Shown: positions 1 through 12,019, counted from the stretch's first letter. The stretch: 64,000 nt of DNA from Chromohalobacter sp. 296-RDG (GCF_029889885.1 NZ_JARANY010000016.1:1-64000), one strand, 5' to 3'. The notes: generated by a model not told the origin, from the letters alone. Numbers and translations: made by a program.

Positions 1-91
1 GGCGGCATGAGCCTTTTGCTCATCGTCCGCAGTTACAGGGTCGGATACCAACACCAGCCCGACGCTTGAACCTACCCGTCACCGACACAAT

Positions 92-127
92 AAAAAGCCA
101 CCCGCCTCGAAAGACGGGTGGCTTTTT
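92..127. terminator. Bidirectional rho-independent terminator
   Basis: A GC-rich stem (GCCACCCG paired with CGGGTGGC) with a short loop is flanked by A5 on the left and T5 on the right, so it can terminate transcription in either direction. It lies just downstream of the minus-strand small exported protein gene that ends at 173, which it most likely serves. It could also serve a plus-strand gene ending left of the window. Confidence 0.85.
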
Positions 128-172
128 CATGCTGGCACAGAAGGCGCCTCAGCGACGCCGTCACTCAATACC

Positions 173-460
173 TTACCAGTCGGCACGATGACCGATTTTC
201 GGCTGATCCTGCGTATCGCTGGGCAGGTCGGTCTGCTTGGTATTGTGTACTGAAATATAGTGCCGAGCCTTGGCGACGCCAAAACTGTCGGCGCCCGAAG
301 TATCAACCTGCTGGAAGCTTACGGATGCCTGATCGACACCTTGGTTGGCCTGCAGCGATTCGTGATTGACCTGTAGTGCTTCGCTAGAAGCGATGCTGGC
401 CTGCGCAGCAATCGGCAGCGCGGCGAGTGCAACGGCGGCAATAAGGGTACGTACTTGCAT
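173..460 (-). CDS. Small exported protein of unknown function
   Basis: A 95-residue protein that I do not recognise. The chosen start is the ATG at 460 because AAGGAGA lies about 8 bases upstream; a longer reading to 550 has no such site. Residues 1 to about 20 form a clear Sec signal peptide (positively charged MQVR, then an Ala/Leu-rich core, then AQA before the likely cleavage point). The mature part is about 75 residues, hydrophilic, rich in Gln, Ser, Asp and His, with no cysteine and no membrane segment, so it is probably periplasmic or secreted. The gene stands alone and is followed by a strong terminator. Its leader carries a perfect GTTCGC-TT-GCGAAC inverted repeat at 484-497. Exported status is inferred from sequence; function is unknown. 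Confidence 0.65.
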   Translation of the reverse strand: MQVRTLIAAVALAALPIAAQASIASSEALQVNHESLQANQGVDQASVSFQQVDTSGADSFGVAKARHYISVHNTKQTDLPSDTQDQPKIGHRADW

Positions 461-937
461 GATGGATCTCCTTGCGTGTTCATGTTCGCTTGCGAACGTT
501 GAGTAAACTATATAGCAAGCTAACAATAAACGCAATAACGAATCTAGCAATCGCTTCCATAGCCAAAGCCTATGCGCCTAAAAAGTCATAAGGTAGTGTC
601 TTTTTCTGCCTATAATGCTTATTACAGTATTAAAACCAGACCCCTACCGGGGCCTGGCAATACAACAAAAGGCATTCTTCTGCTTTGAACCCCTAATGTT
701 TTCGTGATCGAACCCTCACAGCGCCCGTGACATTGACCGTCACGGGCGCTGCATCAGCACCACATCGTTACGTGGAAACGTTCTCGTCAGCTCATGCTGG
801 TCGGCAGCGAGCATTCGTCGGCAAGCCCTCACGGCCATACGCACTCGTACATCTTTCGACTGGATGCAGACCGCCTTGAGCGTGCATGATGTCTTGCCCC
901 CTTAGAGGGCCGACCGTCACTTTTTGGACAATTAGCC
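461..937. other. Divergent intergenic region with hairpins and a TATAAT box
   Basis: No convincing coding sequence. It holds a 6-bp inverted repeat at 484-497, a perfect TATAAT at 611-616 on the plus strand, a hairpin at about 637-658 (CCAG-CCCC against GGGG-CTGG with one mismatch) and a perfect 13-bp stem with a 7-base loop at 719-751. Neither hairpin has a following T-run. The region could carry the promoter and a long leader for the VOC gene, or a small RNA. Confidence 0.5.
719..751. repeat. Perfect 13-bp inverted repeat (hairpin)
   Basis: CAGCGCCCGTGAC and its exact reverse complement are separated by seven bases. No gene ends immediately upstream on either strand and there is no T-tract, so it is not a standard terminator. 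It could be an RNA structure in a leader or a small RNA, or a protein-binding site. Confidence 0.6.
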
Positions 938-1306
938 ATGCTCAATGCCATCGACCATCTGGTGGTAAACGTTACCGACCTCGAGCGCAGCATCGATTTC
1001 TATACACGCGTACTGGGGCTCGAGGCACGCTACCACGATGCGACACGCACCGACCTCTACCTGGACGATTTCGCCTTGCGCCTGCAGACCTCCCTGGCAA
1101 CGTCCAGCAATTCTCATACTGTCCCGCCGGGCCACCAGACCCTGGGCTTTCGTAGTGCCCTACCACTGACGGAAGTTAAGACACACCTTGAGGTACTCGG
1201 GATACCGCTGGATAAAGGGCCAGACGAACAACATCCCGCCGAGACGCTTCACGTACGCGACCCGGATAGCAACCTGATCGAGATTTCCCGACCACGGCGT
1301 CGCTGA
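938..1306 (+). CDS. VOC family (glyoxalase/bleomycin resistance/dioxygenase fold) protein
   Basis: A 122-residue protein made of one pair of beta-alpha-beta-beta-beta modules, the usual size of small vicinal-oxygen-chelate proteins. The first module opens with AIDHLVVNVTDLERSIDFYT, the standard family start, with His7 as a likely metal ligand. The second ends with DPDSNLIEI, where Glu115 is in the usual place of the last ligand. The family covers glyoxalase I, extradiol dioxygenases, fosfomycin and bleomycin resistance proteins and isomerases; nothing in the sequence or context fixes the substrate. It is followed after 89 bases by an acyltransferase gene on the same strand with no visible functional link. 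Confidence 0.85.
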   Translation: MLNAIDHLVVNVTDLERSIDFYTRVLGLEARYHDATRTDLYLDDFALRLQTSLATSSNSHTVPPGHQTLGFRSALPLTEVKTHLEVLGIPLDKGPDEQHPAETLHVRDPDSNLIEISRPRRR

Positions 1307-1395
1307 AAAGATGAGATTATAAGCCCGCGCGGGCAGGCATACGCCGCGCGATCTGTATAATACGGGCCCTATCGTCCGCCGTAACCGATGATGCA

Positions 1396-2331
1396 ATGAG
1401 CTCGATGTCCGAAGACGTTTCTTTTCCTTTACGCGCACGCGCCATCGCCCTGTTGTGGAGCACCCTGGCATGCTTGACACCGCACCGGCTGTGGCAGTTG
1501 GCGCGTCTGATCGGCCCGCTGATTCTCACCTTCAGTCGCCGCGAACGTGACGTGACGCGCATTAACCTCAGACATGTCTATCCAGATATGCCGGCACGTC
1601 AGCAACAACGCCTGACACGGGACAGCCTGACGCATTCCTCGGCAACCATGCTCGAGCTGGGCTTTGCCTGGATGGCCGTCCCGGAACGCGTCGAGACCTC
1701 GATCCGCGCCGTGCACGGCCGTGAACTACTCGACGACGCCCGCGCCGAGGGACGTGGTGTCATCGTGCTGGCACCACATTACGGTAACTGGGAAGTACTC
1801 AACTTCTGGCTTTCCAGCCACTTCCCATTCACCGCCATGTACGAGCCTCCCAAGATCGACGCCCTTGATCCGGTGATCCGGCATGGCCGCGAACGCATGG
1901 GGGCCCGGCTGGTCCCGACCAATCCACGCGGTGTCGCTTCGCTGCTCAAGGCACTCAAGCGCTGCGAGGCGGTGGGGATTCTCCCCGATCAGGAGCCGAG
2001 CTGGGGGAGCGGCGTCTTTGCCGATTTCTTCCAGCGTCCGGCCTATACCGCCACCTTACTGTCCAAGCTCGTGGCACGCACCGAGGCGCGCGTCGTCACC
2101 GGCGTGGCGAAACGCCTCCCCGGCGGCAAGGGCTTCGCGCTGCACTTCCTCGCCGCCGATGAACGCGTCTACTCAAGCGACGAGGCGCTGTCCGCCACTG
2201 GCGTCAACGCCAGCGTGGAAAATGCCATCGCCCTGGACCCGGCTCAGTATCAATGGGAATACAAGCGCTTTCGCAAGACCCCGCAACAAGCTGCCAAGCA
2301 CCCCGACTTCAAGCGCTTTCGCATCTACTGA
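1396..2331 (+). CDS. LpxL/HtrB-like lysophospholipid (lipid A late) acyltransferase
   Basis: A 311-residue protein of the LpxL/LpxM/HtrB family, inner-membrane enzymes that transfer an acyl chain from acyl-ACP to the Kdo2-lipid A precursor. The catalytic H-X4-E motif is visible as HYGNWE at residues 128-133, followed by a conserved DQEPSWGSGVF segment. The hydrophobic stretch at about 15-48 would hold it at the membrane. Length is typical (about 305 residues in E. coli). A second ATG three codons in is an alternative start. Which acyl chain and position it serves cannot be read from the sequence. No other lipid A gene lies beside it, although lptD is 48 kb away in this window. Confidence 0.9.
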   Translation: MSSMSEDVSFPLRARAIALLWSTLACLTPHRLWQLARLIGPLILTFSRRERDVTRINLRHVYPDMPARQQQRLTRDSLTHSSATMLELGFAWMAVPERVETSIRAVHGRELLDDARAEGRGVIVLAPHYGNWEVLNFWLSSHFPFTAMYEPPKIDALDPVIRHGRERMGARLVPTNPRGVASLLKALKRCEAVGILPDQEPSWGSGVFADFFQRPAYTATLLSKLVARTEARVVTGVAKRLPGGKGFALHFLAADERVYSSDEALSATGVNASVENAIALDPAQYQWEYKRFRKTPQQAAKHPDFKRFRIY

Positions 2332-2394
2332 GCCCTCAGACACAGCGCTGATTGTTGTCTACACTACTCCCGAGGGTTTCTTGAGGAGTCGTGC

Positions 2395-3573
2395 ATGATC
2401 ACTCACCACGCTACCCAAGCGCTGAGGCGACGCGCGCCGGCGCTTGCCAGCCTCTGGCTGGGCGCCATGATGACCGTCTCAGGCCAGGCCCAGGCACTGA
2501 CACCAGTGGAAGTTGACGGCAATGAGGAACGGGCCAATGTGCCCAATGGCGCCACGCTCGATAAGCGGATCGCGCTACGCGCACCTCGGCTGATCAGCTT
2601 TGGCCCCGAAGACGAGATGTTCATCGGCTCCCAGGCAGGGCGCCTGTATCGCCTGCAACCACCCTATGACGAAGTCGATGCAGAGATCCCGCTGTCCGGT
2701 TATCCGCACAGCGCGGTAATTCATGAGGGTTACTTGTACGTGGCGACCACCGACCGACTCTATCGCACGGCGTATTCGCCGGGACAAGACGTTTCGGAGA
2801 TGGATTTCGAGGGCATCGCCGACTTACCCGGCGGCAGTGGCCATTCCTCGCGCTCGCTATCCGTCGGTCCCGATGGCAGGCTTTATGTCGCGCTCGGCCT
2901 TCAAGGCAACTGCTCGGCGCAACGCGTCAGCAAAGATCTCGCCTTCGAGGATCGGCGAGGCGGGGTAATGGCGCTCGATCCCTCGCGCGAGGCACCCGAA
3001 TGGACGCCCTACGTCAGCGGGCTGCGCAACCCCATCGGCATGGCCTGGAGTCCACAGGGGGTTCTCTACCTCAACAACAACGGCCCCGATCATTGGGGTT
3101 ACGAAGCACCGCCCGAACTGCTGGTGCGCGCCGAGGCCGAGCGCTTTTACGGCATGCCCTGGTATCAATGGAATGAAGGCGAATGGCAGCGCGATGAGTG
3201 CATCGACTCGGCACCGCCTGCCAAGCGTGACACGCTCGCACCGCCGGTGGCGACCTTTGCCGCGCGTAGCGCCCCCATCGGCCTGACCTTCCTGCCTGAT
3301 GACAACCCCTGGCAAGTGGATATGGTCACCGCCATCCATGGCAGTTGGGCCACACAAGCATCCGGGGGCCGTGCTACACGCCGTCCTCCCAAGATCGTCG
3401 GCATTCGACTCGAAGATGATGGTCATCAGGGCCAGGTGGTCGATCTGGTCAGCGGCTTCCAGGCGGAAAATGGGGAGCGCTGGGCACGCCCCGCCGATAT
3501 CGCCTACCGCGACGGCGCGCTTTATTTCACCGCCGACGATGGCGATACCGGATTGTATCGACTAATACCCTAG
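2395..3573 (+). CDS. Exported PQQ-type sugar dehydrogenase family protein (glucose/sorbosone dehydrogenase fold)
   Basis: A 392-residue protein with an N-terminal signal peptide (hydrophobic core at about 15-34 ending QAQA) followed by a six-bladed beta-propeller of the glucose/sorbosone dehydrogenase family. Family-like segments are LISFGPEDEMFIGSQAGRLY near 68, SRSLSVGPDGRLYVALG near 152 and YVSGLRNPIGMAWSP near 208, then a C-terminal blade with RPADIAYRDGALYFTADDG. Members oxidise aldoses in the periplasm using PQQ, but many propellers of this family have no proven activity, so the reaction is an inference. GAGGAG lies 7 bases before the start. Its stop codon overlaps the stop of the convergent dehydrogenase gene through a shared CTAG. 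Confidence 0.8.
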   Translation: MITHHATQALRRRAPALASLWLGAMMTVSGQAQALTPVEVDGNEERANVPNGATLDKRIALRAPRLISFGPEDEMFIGSQAGRLYRLQPPYDEVDAEIPLSGYPHSAVIHEGYLYVATTDRLYRTAYSPGQDVSEMDFEGIADLPGGSGHSSRSLSVGPDGRLYVALGLQGNCSAQRVSKDLAFEDRRGGVMALDPSREAPEWTPYVSGLRNPIGMAWSPQGVLYLNNNGPDHWGYEAPPELLVRAEAERFYGMPWYQWNEGEWQRDECIDSAPPAKRDTLAPPVATFAARSAPIGLTFLPDDNPWQVDMVTAIHGSWATQASGGRATRRPPKIVGIRLEDDGHQGQVVDLVSGFQAENGERWARPADIAYRDGALYFTADDGDTGLYRLIP

Positions 3574-4451
3574 CGCTTGTCCAGATGCGCCTGGCGCGCG
3601 GCCACCTCGGCGAGCCCCGACCAGTCCTTTTCGCCATCGCCGTTGGCCAGGGCGTCGAGCAGACGATCGCGCACCGCGCTGCCCAAAGGCAAGGCAACGT
3701 TTTGCTCGTCCCCCGCACTCAGGGCTAGTCCGACATCCTTGTGGCCCAAGCGCATCGTGAATCCTGCGGGCTCGAAACGTGCCTCGGCGATCATCTTGCC
3801 GTAGCCCTTATAGGCCGGGGAGGCAAACAGCGTATTGGTGACAATATCGAGAAAATCGCTGGCCTCGATGCCGTACGCACGGGTCAGTGTCGAGGCCTCG
3901 GCCATCGACTCGATGGCACTGGCGAGCATGAAATTGGCGGCGATTTTCGCCACGCTGGCGCGTTCAGGCGATTCTCCCAAGGGCCAGACAGCCTGGCCCA
4001 TGGCGTCGAGTACAGGCCTGACCCGTTCGATATGCGTCGGATCACCGGCGGCGATGATATTGAGCTTACCCGCCGCCGCCACATCCGGCCGCCCCAGCAC
4101 CGGTGCGGCGATATAGCCCACGCCCAGGCGCTCGTGGAGTGCTGCCATGCCACGCGCGAAAGCCACCGACACCGTGGCCATGTTGACGTGAACACTGCCC
4201 TTCTTCATCGCCTCGATGGCCTTGCCCTCGACCAGCACCTGATGCGCTGCCTGGTCGTCCGCCAGCATGCTCACCAGTACTTCACACCGCGCCGCGTCGG
4301 CCGATGTCTTGGCGATCCTCGCACCCTGCTCGGCGAGTGTCTCGGCAGCTTCCGGGGAGCGATTCCATACCGTTACCTCATGCCCCGCCTCGAGCAACTG
4401 CTGCGCCATGCCATGTCCCATGGCCCCCAGGCCAATAAATCCAACCTTCAT
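3570..4451 (-). CDS. NAD(P)-dependent beta-hydroxyacid dehydrogenase (3-hydroxyisobutyrate dehydrogenase family)
   Basis: A 293-residue cytosolic enzyme. The start at 4451 is chosen because AGGAGAG precedes it and because the protein then opens directly with the Rossmann beta strand and GLGAMGHGM at 7-15. The second half is the all-helical dimerisation domain, with the conserved catalytic lysine in KIAANFML (Lys169). The usual substrate loop DAPVSGG is replaced here by AAPVLGRPD, so the substrate is probably not 3-hydroxyisobutyrate; tartronate semialdehyde, succinic semialdehyde or related compounds are possible. Valine catabolism genes are not adjacent. It is convergent with the upstream sugar dehydrogenase gene, their stop codons overlapping by 4 bp. 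Confidence 0.85.
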   Translation of the reverse strand: MKVGFIGLGAMGHGMAQQLLEAGHEVTVWNRSPEAAETLAEQGARIAKTSADAARCEVLVSMLADDQAAHQVLVEGKAIEAMKKGSVHVNMATVSVAFARGMAALHERLGVGYIAAPVLGRPDVAAAGKLNIIAAGDPTHIERVRPVLDAMGQAVWPLGESPERASVAKIAANFMLASAIESMAEASTLTRAYGIEASDFLDIVTNTLFASPAYKGYGKMIAEARFEPAGFTMRLGHKDVGLALSAGDEQNVALPLGSAVRDRLLDALANGDGEKDWSGLAEVAARQAHLDKR

Positions 4452-6716
<2,265 letters not shown>

Positions 6717-6732
6717 ACACGCGCTCGAGACG

Positions 6733-6762
6733 AAAAAAGCCACGCTGCATGGCGTGGCTTTT
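6733..6762. terminator. Bidirectional terminator between thiC and cyoE
   Basis: A 7-bp stem GCCACGC/GCGTGGC with a short loop has A6 on the left and T4 on the right. It can end thiC transcripts on the plus strand and cyoABCDE transcripts on the minus strand. Confidence 0.85.
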
Positions 6763-6785
6763 CATTTCGGGCAAGGGGCGTGAGA

Positions 6786-7694
6786 TCAGCGTAGCGAAGT
6801 CATCAGTACTTCGGTATCCGTCACCTGAAAGTCGATCGACATCATGATGCTGAGCGCCGTGATGATGAAAATCGAGAAGATGAAGACCTTCTTGGCCCAC
6901 ACGCGGTCATCGCCGGTGCGGTAACCACGAAGCGCCATGAAAAGCCAATAGAGCCCCATTGCTGCTGCCACAGCGAAATACCCATACCCGGCATAGCCAG
7001 ACAGCGTGAGCATCAAGGTCGCGCCCACGAACGCCAGGATATACCAGAAGATATGATGCTTCGCCGCCCTCACGCCACGCGTAACCGGCAGAACCGGGAT
7101 CGACGCCGCGCGATAGTCCTGATAGCGAAAGATGGCAATAGCATACGAGTGCGGCATCTGCCATAGGCAGAAGATCAAAAGCAGCGTCAGCGCGCCAAGA
7201 TCGAACTGGCCGCTGACCGCACAATAGCCCACCACCGGCGGCGCCGCCCCCGACAAGCTGCCCACCAGGGTGCCATAGACCGAGTGTCGTTTGAGATACA
7301 GGCTATAAAGCCCGACATAGACGAAGAACCCGAGCAAGGCGAACAGCGTCGCCAAAGCATTGGTGCCCAGTGCCAGGATCAAGAAACCTGCAATGCCCAA
7401 CACACTGCCGTATGCCAGCGTGATACCGGGTGAAATCAGCCCCTGGACCGTGACACGCTCTTGGGTGCGCTCCATCAGACGATCGATATCGCGATCGATA
7501 TAATTATTGAACACGCACCCGGACGCGATCACCAACGCAATCCCGATGACTGTGGCCAAAAAGAGCGCTCCATCCACGCTTCCCTGGGAAGCGAGGAAGA
7601 AGCCTCCAGCCACGGAGATCAGGTTGCCGAAGATGATGCCCGGCTTGGTAATGGAAACGTAGGGTTTGAGCATCACGCCGAGCGACTCACCCAC
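6786..7694 (-). CDS. cyoE: Protoheme IX farnesyltransferase (heme O synthase)
   Basis: A 302-residue polytopic membrane protein of the UbiA family that attaches a farnesyl group to heme b, making heme O for the bo3 oxidase. The prenyl diphosphate/Mg2+ motif NNYIDRDID is at 63-71, followed by the ERT segment; a second conserved region, [19 protein letters not shown], lies near 190-210. About eight to nine membrane helices are visible. The listed start is a GTG at 7694 that overlaps the end of cyoD; an ATG seven codons further in (7673) is equally plausible because neither has a strong ribosome binding site. Last gene of cyoABCDE and followed by a terminator. Confidence 0.96.
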   Translation of the reverse strand: MGESLGVMLKPYVSITKPGIIFGNLISVAGGFFLASQGSVDGALFLATVIGIALVIASGCVFNNYIDRDIDRLMERTQERVTVQGLISPGITLAYGSVLGIAGFLILALGTNALATLFALLGFFVYVGLYSLYLKRHSVYGTLVGSLSGAAPPVVGYCAVSGQFDLGALTLLLIFCLWQMPHSYAIAIFRYQDYRAASIPVLPVTRGVRAAKHHIFWYILAFVGATLMLTLSGYAGYGYFAVAAAMGLYWLFMALRGYRTGDDRVWAKKVFIFSIFIITALSIMMSIDFQVTDTEVLMTSLR

Positions 7695-8022
7695 CTAGCA
7701 TCATGTTGACGTGCAGGTTCTGCATGATCCACAGCGACCCGCCCACCAGGATGACCAGGATCAACGCCGTGAAGATGAAGGACCCTGCGTTCCATCCCTC
7801 TTCGGTCTTGAAGTCCAAGTGCATGAACATGACCAACTGTATCAATACCTGAGCAATCGCCGTGATCGAGATCGTCACGGCAATAGCCAAGTTGCTGAAA
7901 CCACCCGTCATGACCACCCCAAACGGGATGATCGTCAGCACGATAGACAAAATCAGACCAGTCACATAGGACTTGACGCTGCCGTGGTTGCCACCGTCGT
8001 GGGAAGCATGTGCATCGCTCAT
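7687..8022 (-). CDS. cyoD: Cytochrome bo3 ubiquinol oxidase subunit IV
   Basis: A 111-residue membrane protein with a His/Asp-rich N-terminus and three membrane helices, matching the small subunit IV of the bo3 oxidase, which helps assembly of the CuB-heme O centre. The start at 8022 is used because it overlaps the cyoC stop by one base (TAATG), the usual coupled arrangement. Its own stop overlaps the proposed GTG start of cyoE. Family segments include [18 protein letters not shown] near residue 20 and [13 protein letters not shown] near 70. Confidence 0.95.
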   Translation of the reverse strand: MSDAHASHDGGNHGSVKSYVTGLILSIVLTIIPFGVVMTGGFSNLAIAVTISITAIAQVLIQLVMFMHLDFKTEEGWNAGSFIFTALILVILVGGSLWIMQNLHVNMMLGG

Positions 8023-8639
8023 TACAAAACTCCCATCAAATAGACGAAGGTAAAGACACAAATCCACACGATATCCAGGAAGTGCCAGAACAGGCTCAGG
8101 CACATCACGCGCGGCCGCGTCTTGTCGTTAAGGCCCTTCGTGGACAGCTGGACGATCATTACCAGCATCCAGATCAGACCAAAGGTCACGTGGAGGCCAT
8201 GCGTTCCGACCAGCGTAAAGAACGCTGACAAGAAAGCACTACGATCAGGCCCGAAACCTTCGACGATCAGATGATGAAACTCGTAGACCTCCATCCCTAC
8301 GAAGCTCGCCCCGAGAATGAAGGTAACAATCAGCCAAGCACGGACCTGTGCAAGCTTGTCCTTGTGCATGGCCAGTACGGCCATGCCATAGGTGAAACTA
8401 CTGAACAGCAGCAAGAAGGTTTCGACAAGAACAAAAGGGAGCTCGAAGATATCGGCCCCAGAGGGGCCACCCGCCGTGCCCTTCATGAGCACGGCATAAG
8501 CCGCGAAAAGACTCCCGAAGATGACCAGGTCACTCATCAGGTAGACCCAGAAGCCGAATACCTTCATGGCACCCGCATCGTGGTGCTCATGCTCGTCATG
8601 AGCATGAGCGTCATGTTGATTCAAGGTTTGCGTCGTCAT
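8022..8639 (-). CDS. cyoC: Cytochrome bo3 ubiquinol oxidase subunit III
   Basis: A 205-residue protein with a His-rich N-terminal tail (residues 8-24) and five membrane helices, as in subunit III of heme-copper quinol oxidases. Conserved segments are [19 protein letters not shown] near 28-46 and [14 protein letters not shown] near 145. It lies 2 bases after cyoB and overlaps the start of cyoD by one base, so it is translated as part of the same operon. Subunit III is not catalytic but stabilises subunit I. Confidence 0.96.
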   Translation of the reverse strand: MTTQTLNQHDAHAHDEHEHHDAGAMKVFGFWVYLMSDLVIFGSLFAAYAVLMKGTAGGPSGADIFELPFVLVETFLLLFSSFTYGMAVLAMHKDKLAQVRAWLIVTFILGASFVGMEVYEFHHLIVEGFGPDRSAFLSAFFTLVGTHGLHVTFGLIWMLVMIVQLSTKGLNDKTRPRVMCLSLFWHFLDIVWICVFTFVYLMGVL

Positions 8640-8641
8640 AA

Positions 8642-10621
8642 TTACGCCTGCATCTCCAGCCGTTTATGGTGCTCGCGTTCAATACGCTCGACTTCCGCCG
8701 CCGGGACGTAGTAGTCGATATCGTCATTGAAGACACGGAGCATGAAGGCAACGAACATGCCGATCGCGCCGATACCAGCCAGCCACCAGATATGCCAGAC
8801 CAACGCGAACCCGAACACGGTGCTGATCAATCCCATGATCGGCCCCGCCGCGGTGTTCTTCGGCATGTGAATATCTTCGTACTGGGTCGGCTTGTCCGCT
8901 GCCATGCCCTTCTCTTTCTTCGCTTCCCAGAAGGCATCAACAGAGCCGACGCTGGGTAGATGCGCGAAGTTATAGAACGGTGCAGGAGAAGACGTCGACC
9001 ACTCCAATGTACGCGCATCCCACGGATCGCCCGTGATGTCGGCGTTCTTCTCACGATCGCGAATACTCACGACGAACTGGATCACGGTGCAGGCGATACC
9101 ACACAGGATGAGAACGGCACCCACCCACGCCACGATCATCAGCGGCTGCCAATCGGCGTTGGCGTAAGACTGCATGCGGCGTACCGCACCGTAGAAGCTC
9201 AGGATATAGAGCGGCATGAAGGCCAGATAGAAACCGGTAATCCAGAACCAGAAAGAACGCTTGCCCCACTTCTCGTCGAGCGTAAAGCCGAAAGCCTTCG
9301 GGAACCAGTAGGTCAGGCCTGCGAGCATGCCGAACACTACGCCGCCGATGATGACGTTGTGGAAGTGAGCGATGACGAACAGGCTGTTATGCAGTATGAA
9401 GTTCGCGCCGGGCACTGCCAGCATCACCCCGGTCATGCCACCGATGGTAAAGGTGATAATGAAGCCCAATGTCCAGAGTACCGGTGTGGTGAACTGCAGC
9501 CGACCGCGATACATGGTGAACAGCCAGTTGAAGATTTTCACCCCGGTCGGAATGGCGATGATCATCGTCGCGATACCGAAGAAGGCATTGACGTTCGCGC
9601 CTGCCCCCATGGTGAAGAAATGGTGCAGCCACACCACGAACGACAGAACGGTTATACAGGCCGTCGCCCAGACCATGGTGTTGTAACCGAACAAGCGTTT
9701 CTTGGCGAAGGTCGCGATGACTTCGGAGAACACCCCGAACGCCGGCAGGATGAGGATATATACCTCAGGATGGCCCCAGGCCCAGATGAGGTTGACATAC
9801 ATCATCATGTTGCCGCCCATGTCGTTCGTGAAGAAGTGCATCCCCAGGTAACGATCGAGTGTCAGCAGCGCAATGGTCGCGGTCAGAATCGGGAAAGAGG
9901 CAATGATCAGGATGTTCGTGCACAGCGACGTCCAGGTGAAGATCGGCATGCGAAAAAGCGTCATGCCCTTGGTGCGCATCTTCAGAATGGTGACGAAGAA
10001 GTTGATACCGGTCAGGGTGGTACCGATCCCCGATATCTGCAGTCCCCAGATCCAATAATCGACCCCTACGCCGGGACTGTACTGTATTCCCGATAATGGC
10101 GCGTAGGCCAACCAGCCGGTCTTGCCGTACTCACCAATGAGCAGCGATATCATGGTCAAGATGACACCCGCCATGAACAGCCAGAAGCTCAGGTTGTTCA
10201 TGAATGGGAAGGCCACGTCACGCGCACCGATCTGCAACGGCACCACCAGGTTCATCAAACCGATGACCATGGGCATGGCGACGAAGAAGATCATGATCAC
10301 ACCATGCGCGGTGAATATCTGATCGTAATGCTCGGGCGGTAGATATCCTTCAGCGCCCCCGGCAGCCATGGCTTGCTGAGTGCGCATCATGATCGCGTCG
10401 GAGAAACCGCGCAGCAGCATGACCAACGCCACGAGGAAATACATGATCCCCAGCTTCTTGTGATCGATGGAGGTCAACCACTCCGTCCACAACCACTTCC
10501 ACTTCTTGAAATACGTCAGCGCGCCGACGATGGCTAAGCCACCCAGCATCATGACAATAGCCGTCACGACCAGAATTGGCTCATGATAGGGAATATCGTC
10601 AAGTCCAAGTTTTCCGAACAT
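8642..10621 (-). CDS. cyoB: Cytochrome bo3 ubiquinol oxidase subunit I
   Basis: The 659-residue catalytic subunit, close to the E. coli length of 663. It binds heme b, heme O and CuB, reduces O2 to water and pumps protons across the inner membrane. The heme-copper signature [17 protein letters not shown] (including the CuB histidine crosslinked to Tyr) is present in the middle, followed by the HHFFTMG His pair and the [13 protein letters not shown] heme ligand segment. Around fifteen membrane helices are predicted by eye. It lies 4 bases downstream of cyoA. Confidence 0.98.
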   Translation of the reverse strand: MFGKLGLDDIPYHEPILVVTAIVMMLGGLAIVGALTYFKKWKWLWTEWLTSIDHKKLGIMYFLVALVMLLRGFSDAIMMRTQQAMAAGGAEGYLPPEHYDQIFTAHGVIMIFFVAMPMVIGLMNLVVPLQIGARDVAFPFMNNLSFWLFMAGVILTMISLLIGEYGKTGWLAYAPLSGIQYSPGVGVDYWIWGLQISGIGTTLTGINFFVTILKMRTKGMTLFRMPIFTWTSLCTNILIIASFPILTATIALLTLDRYLGMHFFTNDMGGNMMMYVNLIWAWGHPEVYILILPAFGVFSEVIATFAKKRLFGYNTMVWATACITVLSFVVWLHHFFTMGAGANVNAFFGIATMIIAIPTGVKIFNWLFTMYRGRLQFTTPVLWTLGFIITFTIGGMTGVMLAVPGANFILHNSLFVIAHFHNVIIGGVVFGMLAGLTYWFPKAFGFTLDEKWGKRSFWFWITGFYLAFMPLYILSFYGAVRRMQSYANADWQPLMIVAWVGAVLILCGIACTVIQFVVSIRDREKNADITGDPWDARTLEWSTSSPAPFYNFAHLPSVGSVDAFWEAKKEKGMAADKPTQYEDIHMPKNTAAGPIMGLISTVFGFALVWHIWWLAGIGAIGMFVAFMLRVFNDDIDYYVPAAEVERIEREHHKRLEMQA

Positions 10622-10625
10622 AATG

Positions 10626-11537
10626 TTACTCCGCTGCCTCTGCGCTCATGGGCGTCTCGCCATGACCGCCATCGTGTCCACCTTCACCGTTACCGCCATG
10701 AAAGCTCTGGACGATGTCGCGGTACAGGTCTGACGTTACGTCGGAGAAATACTCCACAGGATGGTCCGTGGACGGCTCCGTCAGCTCTTGGTAAGTCGTC
10801 CCGTCGTACGAAAGCGTTTCGGACGACTGACCCACCTTGTCGACCCAGGAATCGAAATCATCCTGCGACATGGCATGCGCATCGAAGGTCATCTCCGAGA
10901 AACCCTTGCCACTATAATGGGAGGACTTGCCAACGTAGTCGCCTGCCTCATTGGCGACGAGATAGACATCATTATCCATACCCGCCATGGCGTAGATCTG
11001 GCTGCCCAGGGTTGGAATGAAGAACGAGTTCATCACCGACGCCGACGTCACGCTAAAGTGCACCGGCACATCAACGGGCATTGCCACTTCGTTGACCGTT
11101 GCGATGCCTTGCTCGGGATAGATGAACAGCCACTTCCAATCCAAGGCGACGACCTGTACTTCCATGGTTTCGGCGTCGGATTCGATCGGCTTGTGGGGAT
11201 CCAGTGAGTGCGACGTTTTCCAGGTAATGATCCCCAGAAACAGGATGATTACGCAGGGGATGAGCCACACGACGGCTTCAATCTTGTTGGAGTGCGCCCA
11301 GTCCGGCATGTACTTGGCAGCATGATTGCTATGCCGATATTTCCAAGCAAAAACTACCGTCATGACGAGGACAGGGATCACCACGATCATCATCAGCCAG
11401 AACGCCGTGATAATCAGTGATTTCAGCTCTACCCCGATCTGACCCTTGGGATCCACGAGCGCCCCGTCGCAGCCACTAAGCAGCACTGCGATCAGGGGCA
11501 GGATACCGAGCCATCCCAGGTTCTTCTTCATTCTCAT
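10626..11537 (-). CDS. cyoA: Cytochrome bo3 ubiquinol oxidase subunit II (lipoprotein)
   Basis: A 303-residue subunit II. The N-terminus is a lipoprotein signal with the lipobox LLSGC ending at Cys23, followed by two membrane helices and a periplasmic cupredoxin-like domain. As expected for a quinol oxidase, the CuA ligand set of cytochrome c oxidases is absent. The tail is rich in Gly, His and Asp (residues about 280-300). GAGG lies 8 bases before the chosen ATG; a second ATG two codons on is also possible. First gene of cyoABCDE, so control of the operon should lie in the nearly 500 bases upstream. Confidence 0.97.
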   Translation of the reverse strand: MRMKKNLGWLGILPLIAVLLSGCDGALVDPKGQIGVELKSLIITAFWLMMIVVIPVLVMTVVFAWKYRHSNHAAKYMPDWAHSNKIEAVVWLIPCVIILFLGIITWKTSHSLDPHKPIESDAETMEVQVVALDWKWLFIYPEQGIATVNEVAMPVDVPVHFSVTSASVMNSFFIPTLGSQIYAMAGMDNDVYLVANEAGDYVGKSSHYSGKGFSEMTFDAHAMSQDDFDSWVDKVGQSSETLSYDGTTYQELTEPSTDHPVEYFSDVTSDLYRDIVQSFHGGNGEGGHDGGHGETPMSAEAAE

Positions 11538-12019
11538 TGCATGGCCTCACTCAAGCATGGGAAGACGTTGCAGCGCTTGCTCATTGAATGCTTTCCTCCG
11601 CTAGCGACCCGTTAGGCACGGCAGTCAAAATACAATGGCACACTCGCCAACGGAACGTCAGCGACTTGGAGAGTGTCCAAATGGTCGGCTCATGTATTGC
11701 TGACCACTTGGAAACGCCCCATGGCATGCATACCGACCGGCCACCGGTTTTTCGGCTGCCAATGACACGAGTGTGTTGCGCTCTGAAGGTTGGGCGTACC
11801 GCGCATGTTGGATAATGGTGAATATGTCCGCCATAAACGAGCACGCATCGCTTACGCCATCTCGCCCCTAGCCTGCCTGCTAAAGGATCGCCATGCGGCC
11901 GAACGCGAGCAACAAGCAGGGAGCCGACGGGACGGCATTCTGAAGCAAAATAAGGCGGAATAGAAGCGACTAATTGCCGCAGCCATGTCGCACCCTAAAC
12001 CTCTTGACTGAGCAGACGC
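11538..12019. other. Intergenic region upstream of cyoA
   Basis: No gene is supported in these 482 bases; open frames present on both strands lack ribosome binding sites and family features. An 11-bp inverted repeat with one mismatch (TCCAAATGGTC at 11676-11686 against GACCACTTGGA at 11702-11712) is the only structure I see. The cyo promoter is expected here but I cannot place it with confidence. Confidence 0.5.

Noticed and set aside
1-69. An open stretch at the left edge that could be the last 22 codons of a plus-strand gene
   Set aside because: It is too short to identify and other frames are also open; the terminator at 92-127 is as well explained by the minus-strand gene.
8960-10096. 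A 378-codon open frame opposite cyoB
   Set aside because: cyoB is certain; the opposite frame is His/Asp/Glu-rich as expected for the antisense of a membrane protein gene.
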